This document shows, piece after piece, positions 10,201 through 20,665 of a stretch of DNA of 64,000 nt; positions within the stretch are counted from its first letter, which is position 1; each line of letters begins with the position of its first letter. This DNA is from Liolophura sinensis. Lineage: Eukaryota; Mollusca; Polyplacophora; Chitonida; Chitonidae. The translations under genes were made by a program, and so were the position numbers. The stretch is from contig NC_088299.1 in NCBI RefSeq assembly GCF_032854445.1, forward strand, positions 16,859,608 to 16,923,607. Reading direction: 5' to 3'. The notes under the pieces are model-generated. The model saw only the letters and a list, made by a program, of their open reading frames with translations. It was not told the origin of the DNA and searched no databases.

Positions 10201-13200
10201 GAAGCCCATAATAAACAGCATAGTAGAGCTTTTTACCTCTGCGTTGTAGGTAAGTGCATTTTAGTGATATGTTTTCACCCCAAAGTTGATTAGTTCATGT
10301 TCAGAATGGATAAGGCAAACCAGTGGTGTAGGTAAGGTCTGGTTCCTTCCGGTTCTCTACTCCACACACCTCTCAAAATGGGAGCCACTAATTAAATGTG
10401 AGGGTTTTTCGATTCGGAACTAATCCTGAAATTTTTCCCTGACGTTCATGTATAGATTTATTGATTTCATATAAGTTTTACTCAGTACTCAAAAATATTT
10501 CACTTATGCGATGGCGGTCAGCTCAAGAGAAATTCCCTGAAGTTCAGTCTCCAGGGCCAGACAGTACGTATGGATTATTTGCATGAGAGAAGAGATGGGT
10601 GGTCAAATGTAAATGTGGTGGAGGTTTTATTTAGCAAAGGTTTGAGCAGTATACTGACCGTTGGGACACTTTCCTGCCATTCCATCTTTTCCATAGGTAG
10701 AGAGACGCTGCCACGACAATCGCAAGCAAGAACAGTCCACTGATGGTAAGGCCAGCTATACCGGCGGGTCGCCAGGTCTGGGTCAAGGTCGCCTTGTCTG
10801 GCCGCAGATCACAGTCCTCGCCGAACTGGGTGAATGTACCATCCTCTTCACATCTGGTAACCGAAAAAAAAGACACTGTCCATTTGAGTTATTCGACACA
10901 TAAGGAACCTTCCGATCCCATAATAATCCAGGACAAACTGTACAACAAATTGTTCGTTCCTGCCTTTATGATAGCCTGTTTTTGTTGTTCATTTCTGCCT
11001 TTACGATAGCCTATTTTTGCCGTTCATTTCTGCCTTTACGATAGCCTATTTTTGTTGTTCATTTCTGCCTTTACAATAGCTTGTTTTTGTCGTTCATTTC
11101 TGCCTTTACGATAGCCTATTTTTGTTGTTCATTTCTGCCTTTAAGTTAGCCTATTTTTAATGTTCATTTCTGCCTCTACGATAGCCTATTTTTGTTGTTC
11201 ATTTCTGCCTTTACAATAGCTTGTTTTTGTCGTTCATTTCTGCCTTTACGATAGCCTATTTTTGTTGTTCATTTCTGCCTGTAAGATAGCCTATTTTTAA
11301 TGTTCATTTCTGCCTTTACGATAGCCTATTTTTGTTGTTCGTTTCTGCCTTTACGATAGCTTGTTTTTGTTGTTCATTTCTGCCTTTACAAGAGCTTGTT
11401 TTTTGTTGTTAGTCCGTGCCTTTACGATGACCAGTTGTGAACTATCTGTTCACACAGTGCATTGTCCATATACTCCAAGAGAACAAAGGTCAGCCTGGCC
11501 AGCACCCCAGTCGCCATTGTGCGGGAATAAGCATACGACAATAAGAATATAGGTTTACATAACTATGTTAGCTTAATTTTCAAGTAGAAGCCATTTTATA
11601 TCCAAGTAGGATCCTTTTTTCTTCTATCTTGATTTTCTGCAATCAATTAAAGTTAGCGAGGCCAATGAATCAAAGGATCATTCACTTTATCTTTCCCCAC
11701 AACATGACCATATTTCATTCTTTGTTCAAGCTCTAAGGCCCTTATGAACGAAGAACGTACATGCAGACGGGCTGGAACGTCTGGTCGACAGCGCAATGTC
11801 CGTGATCCCCGCACTTCATAACGTCACAAAGCGAGACACATGTCAGCTGACTTGTTACGTGACACACGAACCCATCAGGACAGAGATGTTGGTTGGCACA
11901 TATAGTCCTAATATCTACAAAGATAGGAGGACCACAAAAGATGATTAATTATTTCTTTCGGAAATTTTTCTTTAAATTGATCCAAAATTACCCCCAGTGA
12001 GCCCCAACAAAGACCTGTTTGACCCTTCGCCAACAAAAATGAGGTATAAGTGTATTACGTCAACTAAATAAACAAACAGCTGAACACACCCGACCGGACC
12101 TGATTCTAACTCTCCAAGGTGCAGCTGAACGTTGGAGCTGATATCAGCGGGCAGTGACTCCAAGGCAAGCCGTAAGTCTTCTTTGACCTCCCAGAGCTTA
12201 CATACCAGGCTTCGGACAGACACGGTTACTTCATAGAAGACCTTGGCGTACCAACCCCTGCAAGCAGAGATCGACTCATTTATTACTCTGGTCTTTCGCG
12301 CTGCACTCTATGACTTTTCGGTGAGCGATTATGGCTGGAGAAAACTGATCTTTCACGGGCACTCCTCACATAACGTCTGATATACAACGACAGAGCTCTC
12401 TCAGGCAATCCTGACAAACCTTCCGACATACAACAACCGAGCTTACTCAGGCAATCCTGACAAGCCGTTTGACAGACAAACCAGCTTGTTCAGATAATCC
12501 TGACAAACCCGCTGACATACAATTACCGAGCATTCTCAGGCAATCCTGACAAACCTTCTGACATGCAATAACCGAGCTTACTCAAAGCCGTTTGACAGAC
12601 AACCCATCTTGTTCAGATAATCCTGACAAACCCGCTGACATAAAACAACCAGGCATTCTCAGGCAATCCTGACAAACTTTCTGACATACAACAGCCGAGC
12701 TTTCTCATGCAATCCTGACAAACGTTTTGACATGTAACAACTGATCTCTCTCAGGCAATCCTTAGCAAACCTTCTGACATACAACAACCGATCTTTCTCA
12801 GACAATCCTATCAATCCTTCTGACATACAACAACTGAGCTTACACAGACAATCCTGACAAACCTTCCGACATACAACAACCGAGCTTACTCAGGCAATCC
12901 TGACAAGCCGTTTGACAGACAAACCAGCTTGTTCAGATAATCCTGACAAACCCGCTGACATACAATAACCGAGCATTCCCAGGCAATCCTGGCAAACCTT
13001 CTGACATACAACAACCGATCTTTCTCAGGCAATCCTATCAATCCTTCTGACATACAACAACCGATCTTTCTCAAGCAATCCTATCAATCCTTCTGACATA
13101 CAACAGGTGAGCTTTCTCATGCAATCCTGGCAAACTTTTTGACATCTAACAACCGATCTTTCTCAGACAATCATATCAATCCTTCTGACATACCATAACT

Positions 13201-16200
13201 GAGCTTACGCAGACCATCCTGACAAAGCTTCTGACATACAAGAATCGAGCTTACTCAGGCAATGATAGGAAACCTTCTGACATACAACAACCGATCTTTC
13301 TTGGACAGTCCTGACAAACCTTTTGACGTGCACAAAACCGAGCCATGCAGCAAGAGCTGGGTTCCAACCTCCAAATTCGGTGAATATTTGTGAGGTAACT
13401 AATCTAACCAAGGTTCCAGTAGTTTCATTAAAAAGGGGCTCATTTTACCAGTTTTACGGTGCACTCCCATGAGTGTTAAGCTTATTTATCTTATGGGTAA
13501 CCAGGTCACTCATAAGAATTTACCACGGTAGACTTTGCACTAAGTCAACATACCACGCCTGTAAAGATTGCAAAAGAGGGGCAATATATCACTCACGTGG
13601 AGGTTGTGTTGAGAATACCCACAGATACAAAGTCAGCCATACAGACAGTACTCTTGTAAGCTGAAAAAAAAAAACAAGGCGGAGCAATGAATCTTCAGAC
13701 AGATTGACTTAGACACCATTCGGACTAAAGTCCTCTGCCACAGGCCTGATAAAGATGTCCCATGTTACACTTGAGTCAAACAGGTGATTGTAAAGTATGT
13801 GTGCCCAGGCACACAATGGGTACACATAACATGGCTCAGACAAATCCTTCACCACAGACGAATCTAAGAGAACTTCCGTAATAAACATTAGGCGGCCATC
13901 TGCAAAAACATGTGTCAGTGTCGTATTCTATTTTGCTTATTGCTTAAACACGTATTTATTTGATTGGAGTTTTACTCCGTACTCGAGAATACCTCACTTA
14001 CAAGACGGCGGTCAGTATTATGGTGGCAGGAAACCGGGAACAGCACAGACTGGCCATACACAGGTTGCTGCTAGACTTTCCCGCGTACTACCACTGAGAA
14101 AGCCAGCATGAGCTGGACTCGAACTCACAACGGGTTACCGAGGGGTTTCTGGGTCAATGAGCTGCGCTAGTACGCCAACCACTATTGTTTCAAAAGACCT
14201 TGATGATTATTTTACATAATATGTAAACTAATCATGAGTGGAATGAGTTTCTTTACGTTAAAAGTCAACTCTGTACAAACCCAATCTTATAACAGTCATT
14301 TTAAAGGAAATGTCACACTTCCACACATTTAAGATAACCAGTACGACATAACATTATGCTCCTGCAAAAATGTGAGGGTGCTTGGGGCACCTCCGTCCAT
14401 AAAACTGAATGACATCGTATAAGTGAAAGGTTCTTGAGTATTTATTTATTTATTCATTTGATTGGTGTTTTACTTTGGTATAGTGTTTTACGCCGTACTC
14501 AAGAATATTTCATTTATACGACGGCGGTCAGCATTATGGTGGGTGGAACCGGGCAGAGCCCGGGGGAAACCCACGACCATCCGCAGGTTGCTGGAAGACC
14601 TTCCCACGTGCGGCCGGAGAGGAAACCAGCGTGAGCTGGACTTGAACTCACAGCGACCCGCATTGGTGAGAGACTCCTGGGTCATTACGCTGCGCTAGCG
14701 CGCTAACCAGCTGGGCCATGGAGGCCCCTCACAGGAAATGAAGTTTGGGGTGAAAACAATGACTTCACATCACTATACTAAAGTAAGGCCCATAATGCAA
14801 ATTTAAGATACACCTGTCTCATTATCCTTCTGACCCAAACTTCAGTGTTTCCCCTTCAAATAAACTATGAACATCAGAAAGCAATGTAATGCGTACAGTA
14901 CCTACTCACATTCCTAATAACACCTGACGCCTGGACAGTGTTAACCTCGGCCACCACCATCAGTTTATAGCTTCCATCATTCAATCGTTCTACAAAACGC
15001 TCAGATGAAATATGAATACAGTTGTGTTTTAAAACAGCCATACAGTTTCCATTCCAGTATTCACTTTTTCAATCATAAACCATGATTTTGAATCTGGAAC
15101 ATGCAAAACACTTTTCCAAAATCTGCCTGTTGTTATGTCGGCAACATCACCTTGACACGCATACAATGTACAGCAAAGCGATGACGGCATGGTGATGAAC
15201 TGTAGGGTACCGCTCGGAAAGGTTTAAAACATCCATCACTACAGCTGATCAGTACCGTGTACTTTTGCTTCCACAAAGTGCCGTGCAGTAACCGCACAAT
15301 GCAGTGTAGTAGCCATACAGTACTGTGAGGTGAATAACGTGCTGTGCACACCATGTAGGCCCTAATGACAACTATACACATGAGAAATAAAAAGTAGCAG
15401 AAACGCATGATTATCTTTTGTGACGTTACAAATTTACGTATGTCAGTGAATGCATTAAGGTTCTCTTAATGATGAACTGTTACGCTAAAGGACGTGTTTA
15501 TGTGTAACTTCTCTCACTTAATCATGAACTGGTGTGCAACAGGGCGTGTTTATATATAACTTCTCTCACTTAATCATGAACCAGTGTGCTACAGGACGTG
15601 TTTATATGTAATCTCTCACTTAATCATGAATTGGTGTGCTACAGGACGTGTTTATGTATAATTTCTCTCACTTAAATATGAACTGGTGTACAACAGGACG
15701 TATTTGTGTGCAACAACTATCTCTCGGGGTTAAACACAGTAATTGCTTTACAGATTATATTCGCTTATATTATGGATGATAGTATATATTAGATTATATT
15801 CGAATAAAAGCTTTACAGCATGAAGACCAAAACCAGACCAGCGACGACAGTGTGATTATCGGAAAATGGTCAGGAGTAGCCGGTGAAATACGGCATCTTG
15901 TCACTTTACCTCAGGGTTTTATTTTAACTGTTTAATGTAAATGCATAAACAGCAACAGAATTAGGTCAAAAAAAATGGAATGCAGTGATGGTGGTTGCAA
16001 CAGTAAGACGTCACTAATCTGGAATTAATCAAAAATGCTGTATTGTAATTTAATTTAACAAGACAGATTAAACAACCACAAGGCAGATTAAACAACCACA
16101 AGGCACATTACACAACCACAAGGCAGATTAAACAATCACAAGGTAGATTAAACAACCACATGGCACATTACACAACCACAAGGCCAATTAAACAACCACA

Positions 16201-18178
16201 AGGCACATTAAACAACCACAAGGCAGATTAAACAGTCACAAGGCCGATTAAACAACCACATGGCACATTACACAACCACAAGGCCAATTAAACAATCACA
16301 AGGCAGATTAAACAACCACAAGGCAGATTAAACAGTCACAAGGCAGATTAAACAGTCACAAGGAAGATTAACAATCACACGGTGTATTAAACAACCACAA
16401 GGTGTATTAAGCGAATCTTCTACATCCTGTAATAATGATCTTGTCACACATGTAGTAATAAGATCTCACACTGCTTAGTTCACCTGTCATTCTTACCTTT
16501 GCCATGAACAGTTTTGGAGAACTGGTAACGTAGCATTCATCCATTGCGAGAGAACAGCGGTCAGTTCAGCTTGGACATGAGTCGCAGTTACTCAGTATAA
16601 GGTAACCCGGCCATTCGAACTCGTACGCGCCAGTTTTTACTACACATAATCTTATAATCATTTTAAAAATATTACTTTCCATTCATAAAGCCTTCCAATC
16701 GTTTCCTTGGAATGTCCCAAATTTTTTTTTGTCTTATTCCTTCTCCTGTCTTTTGTTCTCTTCCAGATCTAGTATAGGTGTACTTACCACAGTTAGGCTC
16801 CCTGTTCACCAGTTTTACAGACCCAAGGAGCCTATTAATCTGCTCTGTTGAAGCCACTGTGTATCTCGTGGTATGGTCATCAGGGCTCACTGTGTCCTGT
16901 AACGTGGTCATCGGTACTACATCTGTTACACTCTGTGCTCTATCCTCTCTGGTCACAGCTGTCCTATTTCGGGGTACCGCTGTCTTAATCTTGCTTGGCT
17001 CGTCGTCCAAATGGTGACCCGAATCTCCAGTCGACGAAAACGTAGTATCTGAGAAGCGGCCACTTCCTAGAGCTGTTGGCCGTCTATTCGTAACAGGCTG
17101 CTGCTGCTGCTCGGTAGCTGAAGGAGACAGTCCCTCGTCCGATATGGTGTTACCAGAAGACGTGGACGAGGCAGAGATGTCAGACAATGACCTTGCTGAT
17201 AGCAAACTATCCGATGTTTTCCCCAACTCGGTCGTCCACCCGTCTACCGGAAGTGTTTCTGCAAAGGTTGATGAGGAAACTGACAAACTCCTGAGGAGTG
17301 TAGAGGGCAAATTTCCATTGGAGCTGGCCGACTTCGACTGAGATAGTTTGCTGTGGTCAGCGCTGAATTTGCTTGAGTTACTGAACTTGCATGAATACTG
17401 ATGCCAAGACGCCAATTAGACGCCGGCTGAGCTGTATGAGGAATGACTGACACGGACGTTGATGGCTGCTGACTAACCAGATCTGAAGGTCGCAACGTCG
17501 ATGATTCCTGACTAGTCAAGATTGAATGTCGCGACGTTGGTGAGTCCTGGCTAGTAAAGTCTGAACGTCGCGACGTTGACGTTATGTCGTTGGTCGTAGA
17601 GAGCGTTGTAGACGTCGTGGGAGACGGCGCTGGTGAAGCTGTGAGCGGAGGTACTATATGAAGAATTGGGAAGATATTTACATGTATATATTTACACTAG
17701 CTGGGGGCGCCATTCCTTACATTTATAACATATCAAATGTACCTGATGCAAAATGCATACATGGTAAAGCAAATCTACAGGTATATAACATTGCCTTCAA
17801 TGGAATTTTCTCTAAATTTAGCAGGGCGGTTTGTCGACTTTTTTACTGCATGTAAAATTGGTTACCCACTAGGCCTACTTCAATGGACGCAGGCACCTAA
17901 CTGTTGTTCTACCTGTAGCGAACTGGTTTGATTAGAAGAGGACTAATGGATTTAGAAAATAAACATCCGGGTATTATTGACTCGGACGAAATTGTTACGG
18001 TAGGTGAAACTCTGATTGTATATGTGCCAGTACTCTTGACGGATGGGAGAGGAACTCCTATGATATGTTCACGATATACAGTGCGACACTTACGGTTCCG
18101 GCCAGTTACTTGTGGTAAAGACATCAGAACGGCGAGACTGGCGGCAACTGTCCATATCACTGCCCGGACACGTGCCAT
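7173..18178 (-). CDS. Transmembrane mucin-like receptor with EGF domain (gene model, ten or eleven exons)
   Basis: Assembled from exons whose phases all agree: 18178-18094, 17638-16788 (with an 80-nt intron or a frameshift inside), 16590-16497, 15063-14910, 13927-13717, 13660-13597, 12257-12100, 11914-11761, 10853-10659 and 7233-7173; about 649 codons. Order of parts: signal peptide, Ser/Thr-rich region of about 250 residues, about 180 residues of Cys-containing modules with a recurring G-x-Y...EV strand, a Cys pair region, one EGF-like domain, a single transmembrane helix, and a basic cytoplasmic tail. This is the general plan of membrane mucins and SEA/EGF receptors, type I, at the cell surface. 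I do not recognise a named orthologue, and SEA homology is only suspected. The last exon below 7173 is not identified, so the C-terminus is open. Confidence 0.72.
7689..8660. repeat. CATCG-type satellite in both orientations
   Basis: Short units such as cttcgtgccatcg are tandemly repeated at 7725-7760 and densely at 8345-8625; flanking stretches (8309-8340 and 8628-8656) carry the same units in reverse complement (cgatggcacgaagcgat, cgatggtacgatggtacg). The block can therefore fold back on itself. Open frames in it (repeating CHHFVPS-like) are by-products. Confidence 0.85.
9998..10184 (-). mobile_element. tRNA-derived SINE, internally deleted copy
   Basis: Read on the minus strand it begins with a tRNA-like head (CCCAGGTGGTTAGCGCGCC, A box) and a B-box-like GTTCAAGTCC, and ends with the conserved body and AAATAAA-type tail. 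The middle of the body (the gggaggaaaccgg part) is missing. Confidence 0.85.
10455..10522 (-). mobile_element. SINE 3' fragment
   Basis: Only the tail part is present (tttactcagtactcaaaaat, cacttatgcgatggcggtca), degenerate relative to other copies in the window. Confidence 0.7.
10659..10853 (-). CDS. Receptor exon 9: end of EGF-like domain, transmembrane helix, stop-transfer
   Basis: Starts CEEDGTFTQFGEDCDL (last EGF cysteines), followed by a spacer RPDKATLTQTWRP and a hydrophobic helix AGIAGLTISGLFLLAIVVAA + SLYLW, then the basic stop-transfer KRWNGRK. This gives type I topology with the EGF domain just outside the membrane. Acceptor CGGTTACCAG before 10853; donor CAACG|GTCAGT at 10659 in phase 2. 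Confidence 0.8.
10974..11415. repeat. 36-bp minisatellite, about 12 copies
   Basis: Units of the form gttcatttctgcctttacg + atagcctatttttgtt, with agcttgtttttgt variants, in the intron between receptor exons 8 and 9. Confidence 0.95.
11761..11914 (-). CDS. Receptor exon 8: Cys-rich linker and first part of EGF-like domain
   Basis: Encodes TICANQHLCPDGFVCHVTSQ and LCDVMKCGDHGHCAVDQTFQ + PVC. The spacing C-x4-C-x5-C-x9-C, completed in the next exon by C-x1-C-x12-C, is a typical EGF-like pattern, with the usual CG-x-HG-x-C core. Acceptor CTATCTTTGTAG, donor TGCAT|GTACGT; phase 1 in, phase 2 out. Confidence 0.78.
12100..12257 (-). CDS. Receptor exon 7
   Basis: Encodes GWYAKVFYEVTVSVRSLVCK and LWEVKEDLRLALESLPADIS + SNVQLHLGELES. 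Acceptor CTCTGCTTGCAG before 12257 is strong; donor TCAG|GTCCGG at 12100 is weak, but phase agrees on both sides. The segment (beta strand, then two likely helices) resembles the C-terminal half of SEA-like modules; that is only a suspicion. Confidence 0.65.
12370..13330. repeat. About 46-bp minisatellite, about 20 copies
   Basis: Units resembling caggcaatcctgacaaacct + tctgacatacaacaaccgag, with deletions and variants, fill the intron between receptor exons 6 and 7. Confidence 0.95.
13597..13660 (-). CDS. Receptor exon 6 (64 nt)
   Basis: A short exon with very clean signals: acceptor TTTTTTTTTTCAG before 13660 and donor CCAC|GTGAGT at 13597. Encodes YKSTVCMADFVSVGILNTTS. It accepts phase 1 and leaves phase 2, exactly what its neighbours require. 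Confidence 0.7.
13717..13927 (-). CDS. Receptor exon 5
   Basis: Encodes FADGRLMFITEVLLDSSVVK, LSEPCYVYPLCAWAHILYNH and FDSSVTWDIFIRPVAEDF. Donor AATG|GTGTCT at 13717 leaves phase 1. Two starts fit: 13927 (after AAAATAG, pairs with exon 4 ending 14910) or 13899 (after the better acceptor CATGTTTTTGCAG, pairs with the 14924 donor). A SINE lies 25 bp beyond the 13927 start, in the preceding intron. Holds a second G...EV copy. Confidence 0.6.
13953..14185 (-). mobile_element. tRNA-derived SINE abutting receptor exon 5
   Basis: Divergent copy, tail at 13953 (tatttatttgattgg), tRNA-like head near 14150-14185. Its tail lies about 25 bp from the possible 3' splice site at 13928. Confidence 0.85.
14414..14729 (-). 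mobile_element. Near-full SINE with an inverted tail fragment
   Basis: 14439-14729 is a near-complete minus-strand copy with head (ATGGCCCAGCTGGTTAGCGC) and B box. A short stretch in the gttttact part is duplicated. Just outside its tail, 14414-14438 (cgtataagtgaaaggttcttgagta) is the tail end of a second copy in the opposite orientation. Confidence 0.9.
14910..15063 (-). CDS. Receptor exon 4
   Basis: Encodes EYWNGNCMAVLKHNCIHISS + ERFVERLNDGSYKLMVVAEV and a short tail. The acceptor (TTGAAAAAG before 15063) lacks a good pyrimidine tract but is the only AG that keeps phase 2 from exon 3. The donor AGGAAT|GTGAGT at 14910 leaves phase 0; an alternative donor TCAG|GTGTTA at 14924 leaves phase 1. 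DGSYKLMVVAEV is the first copy of a G-x-Y...EV strand repeated in the next modules. Confidence 0.6.
15473..15700. repeat. About 52-bp minisatellite, 4.5 copies
   Basis: Units of gaactggtgtgctacaggac + gtgtttatatgtaacttctc + tcacttaatcat in the intron between receptor exons 3 and 4. Confidence 0.92.
16064..16412. repeat. 20-bp minisatellite, about 17 copies
   Basis: Units of aggcagattaaacaaccaca with variants (aggcacattacacaaccaca, aggccgatt). Ends about 85 bp from receptor exon 3. Confidence 0.97.
16497..16590 (-). CDS. Receptor exon 3
   Basis: Encodes VTATHVQAELTAVLSQWMNA + TLPVLQNCSWQ; contains NATL and NCSW sequons. Acceptor TTACCTTATACTGAG before 16590 takes up phase 1 from exon 2; donor CAAAG|GTAAGA leaves phase 2. 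The sense strand is open and protein-like throughout. Domain not recognised. Confidence 0.6.
16788..17638 (-). CDS. Receptor exon 2: Ser/Thr-rich ectodomain with internal frame change
   Basis: Acceptor CTCCGCTCACAG before 17638; donor AACTGTG|GTAAGT at 16788/16787. The first part reads TTSTTLSTTNDITSTS and then three copies of a 13-14 residue unit (TSRRSDFTSQDSP, TSRHSILTSQESS, TLRPSDLVSQQPS). From about 17415 the second part reads in another frame, rich in Ser and Thr (SLLSARSLSDISASSTSSGN), with a Gln run, and ends EQINRLLGSVKLVNREPNC. The two frames are joined either by an 80-nt intron (GTTAGT...CATCAG, see findings) or by an indel. Probably heavily O-glycosylated. Confidence 0.65.
17376..17480 (-). 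other. Site of frame change inside receptor exon 2 (80-nt intron or indel)
   Basis: Within this stretch frame A (from the 17638 acceptor) must pass to frame B (ending at the 16788 donor). A donor CTG|GTTAGT and an acceptor GGCATCAG|TATTC spaced by 80 nt, with a branch-like tctaatt in between, would restore the frame exactly in phase 0. But the would-be intron begins with a continuation of the 13-14 residue repeat, which suggests it was coding. Confidence 0.5.
18094..18178 (-). CDS. Receptor exon 1: signal peptide
   Basis: ATG at 18178 opens MARVRAVIWTVAASLAVLM..., a textbook signal peptide with a basic n-region and a hydrophobic core, likely cut near VTG. The donor CGGAACC|GTAAGT lies at 18094/18093 and leaves phase 1. 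An in-frame upstream Met at 18232 exists but would bury the signal, so 18178 is chosen. Confidence 0.75.
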
Positions 18179-18941
18179 GGACGTTGAACACTGACACAAG
18201 GGTCGGCTGCTGTGTCTGGTGACAAAAAACAATCTGCATGTGAACTGTTTTATTCGTATTCACGAATACAGCTGCTATCCCCAGCTTGATGATGTGACGT
18301 GTCTAAGGTCGACTGTGGTAGTTGTCCTATTGGACGGCTTCCTCTTCACACTGTCCAAATTTCCTTACCCTTCAATAACGTTTTTTCATTTCATTTCTTC
18401 ACCAAATAAATATAACACAAGTGTACACATACATACTGATAATATTAGTTTTCGGCGCGAGTAAAGTGTCGAAAAACTTGTTCAATCCCAAGATTAGAAA
18501 ACATTGATGACACAGGCAAAAACTATACATGGTGAATGGCGCTCATATAAAACAACAAGAAAGCATAAAACGTAGGAATTAAACCACCTGTTAACCTGTA
18601 AATGGTCTGTTCGTCTAGATCTAGTGAACAGTGATCAAATGTTAATGGATTTTAGACAATTTGTTCCTCACTAGCGAACTCTTGAATTTTGATCTGTCGA
18701 TGTGGAGCGAAAAACTGATTTGTGAAGATTGAGTTGTTTTGAGGATTTAACCATTGACACAATATTTTTATTAATAATTACAAAAATCGGGTTTTTAATC
18801 ACTAAAAAACTATGGTAAAATCCTTTCAGTATTTATGGAAGTATTTCCAAATACATGTATTTATTTTCCCAATTAGCACCCTATTCGTATCACCGGCTTT
18901 AAACTGTTCATCAGTTAAGCGTACAACTGAAATGCCGTGGA

Positions 18942-18992
18942 ATAAGTGAAAGATTCTTGATTACGGCAAAAAACAACAATCAAATAAATAAA
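18942..18992 (+). mobile_element. SINE tail fragment
   Basis: ataagtgaaagattcttga + ttacggc...caatcaaataaataaa is the 3' end of the common SINE. Confidence 0.75.
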
Positions 18993-20224
18993 ATCGATTG
19001 ATGTATAGGGCACAATTCACAAAAGCTTCTTTTGAACGGATGTAGAAGGACAGAAAACTTCTGCAATATAAAACAAAATTCGTCGTTCATTTCAGCGGAA
19101 AAAACTGTTTATGGGCCCGGAACAGACCAATCCAATGCAAGATAGTGTGTCAAATAAATGAGCGTATGACGTGACTACCAGGGATTCCTTATATATGGAG
19201 AAATAACAATAAAATCTTTGACTTCAGTAATTAATCTCATCGGTACGGCATAATTAATTCAGAACAGCAGATTTTAACCAATACACATTACACTGTATAC
19301 ATGTATAATGGAAACTGGTTCCAAATACGGCCTGACCTTTTAAGACAAACTAACTTTGATTTATTTCAGCATACTCACCCAAGAGAAAATGGTTTACAAC
19401 AACAGCCCGGTGTTGTGAATTTGATGGATAGATTCTTATAAGTGTATCTTGCTTGCTTAGAGTTTTACACTTACTGCATGGACACAGGTGATGGAGATGT
19501 GGAGTGCTACGTTTGAGCGCGATACCTGAAGCGTACGGCTGGTTGGTTGTAGGCCTATATGACCATCCTCGGCCCTCAAAACATATACAGGCTCAGGATA
19601 ATCTTCACTGAGTTAGAGGACTTATGCCGTGGATACTTCAAGCGTGTGACGAAGCATAATCAGCCAACATGTGAAAACGTGCACAACCCAGCGGAAAGGC
19701 ATCCCTACCGAAGGCATATACTTTGTCACGAATTGACATGTGATCAACAGAAAATAGATATGAACGAATTTAATTAACCTGTATCCCCTCGGTGTCTGAG
19801 CAAGTACTCCAAACTAGTTCTTCAGGGATTCTCGTCAGAAACCATGGGGCTGAGGCGTCTTTCTTTCCTCCTTTGCTGGGTTTCATATGAAAAGAGATAC
19901 GGTATGAATGAAAATATATATGAGCCAATTTCATTATTCGGTTTGTGAAAGTGTAGATGTGACTTTGGTCCTTGGAACGACCCGTGACGCTTAAATTCAA
20001 CTTCCACGAAATGGGGGTGTGCATGAATGGGGAGTAAGACATAATGTATGTCTTTCAGTCCTTTCTGCATTTGAAGAGAATTTCGAGACAAAGGCAGATC
20101 AAATTAATGGTTGGTTTGTCATATAGTTGAGTGTCTTTGAGGTGACAAATTTTGGTAACTAAAAATCTACTACAAAATGTAAGGTTGCATTGCGAAAGGA
20201 TCGTGTTATTTTTCAACGAAAACG

Positions 20225-20335
20225 AGATTGCTGACAGCAGAACCATCGAGAGCTGGGTTTGAACATGTGATCTCATTGATGAGACACCGATCGGCTGGGG
20301 CGAGAACACCCTCTTCCACTGTGCCACGCGGGCAC
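20225..20335 (-). mobile_element. tRNA-like SINE head (different family)
   Basis: On the minus strand CCCGCGTGGCACAGTGGAAG followed by GTTCAAACCCAGCTC has A- and B-box-like spacing. The body is not recognised. Confidence 0.45.
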
Positions 20336-20604
20336 TGTGTCTCTTTGTACAGCAGTACTGATCTATCTATACTGATATATGGCTTAACGCCCTAATCGTA
20401 CAACAGTATTGTACCCGGTTCCAGTAGTTCACCATGCAGGCTAACCATTAGGCATCTCTGTATTAGCATCAATTCCCAAAGATTTTAAACAACAAAGGTC
20501 GAGCAAGAAGCTTGACTAGTATAGATATCACATGTGTTGTTTGATGTTTCATCTGTTACAGCCATCTGGTTCCTAAATATGCTTATTTTATACTTATTTG
20601 TCTA

Positions 20605-20665
20605 AACGGTTTCTTAAGAACATTTCACTTCTTTGACGGTGGTCAACGTTATGGGTGCAAGGTGG
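20605..20665 (-). mobile_element. Degenerate SINE fragment
   Basis: ttcttaagaacatttcact and gacggtggtcaacgttatgg match the body of the common SINE imperfectly. Confidence 0.5.

Larger units (their letters stand above)
7234..10658. other. Intron or intergenic stretch with satellites and SINEs
   Basis: No exon recognised. It holds the CATCGTGCC satellite block (7689-8660), a C run (9175-9190), one near-complete SINE (9998-10184) and a SINE fragment (10455-10522). Confidence 0.6.

Noticed and set aside
13700-13930. Sushi-like reading (PPNVYYGSSLRFVCGEGF) in another frame of receptor exon 5
   Set aside because: It hits a stop right after; the chosen frame is open for 70 codons and fits neighbouring phases.
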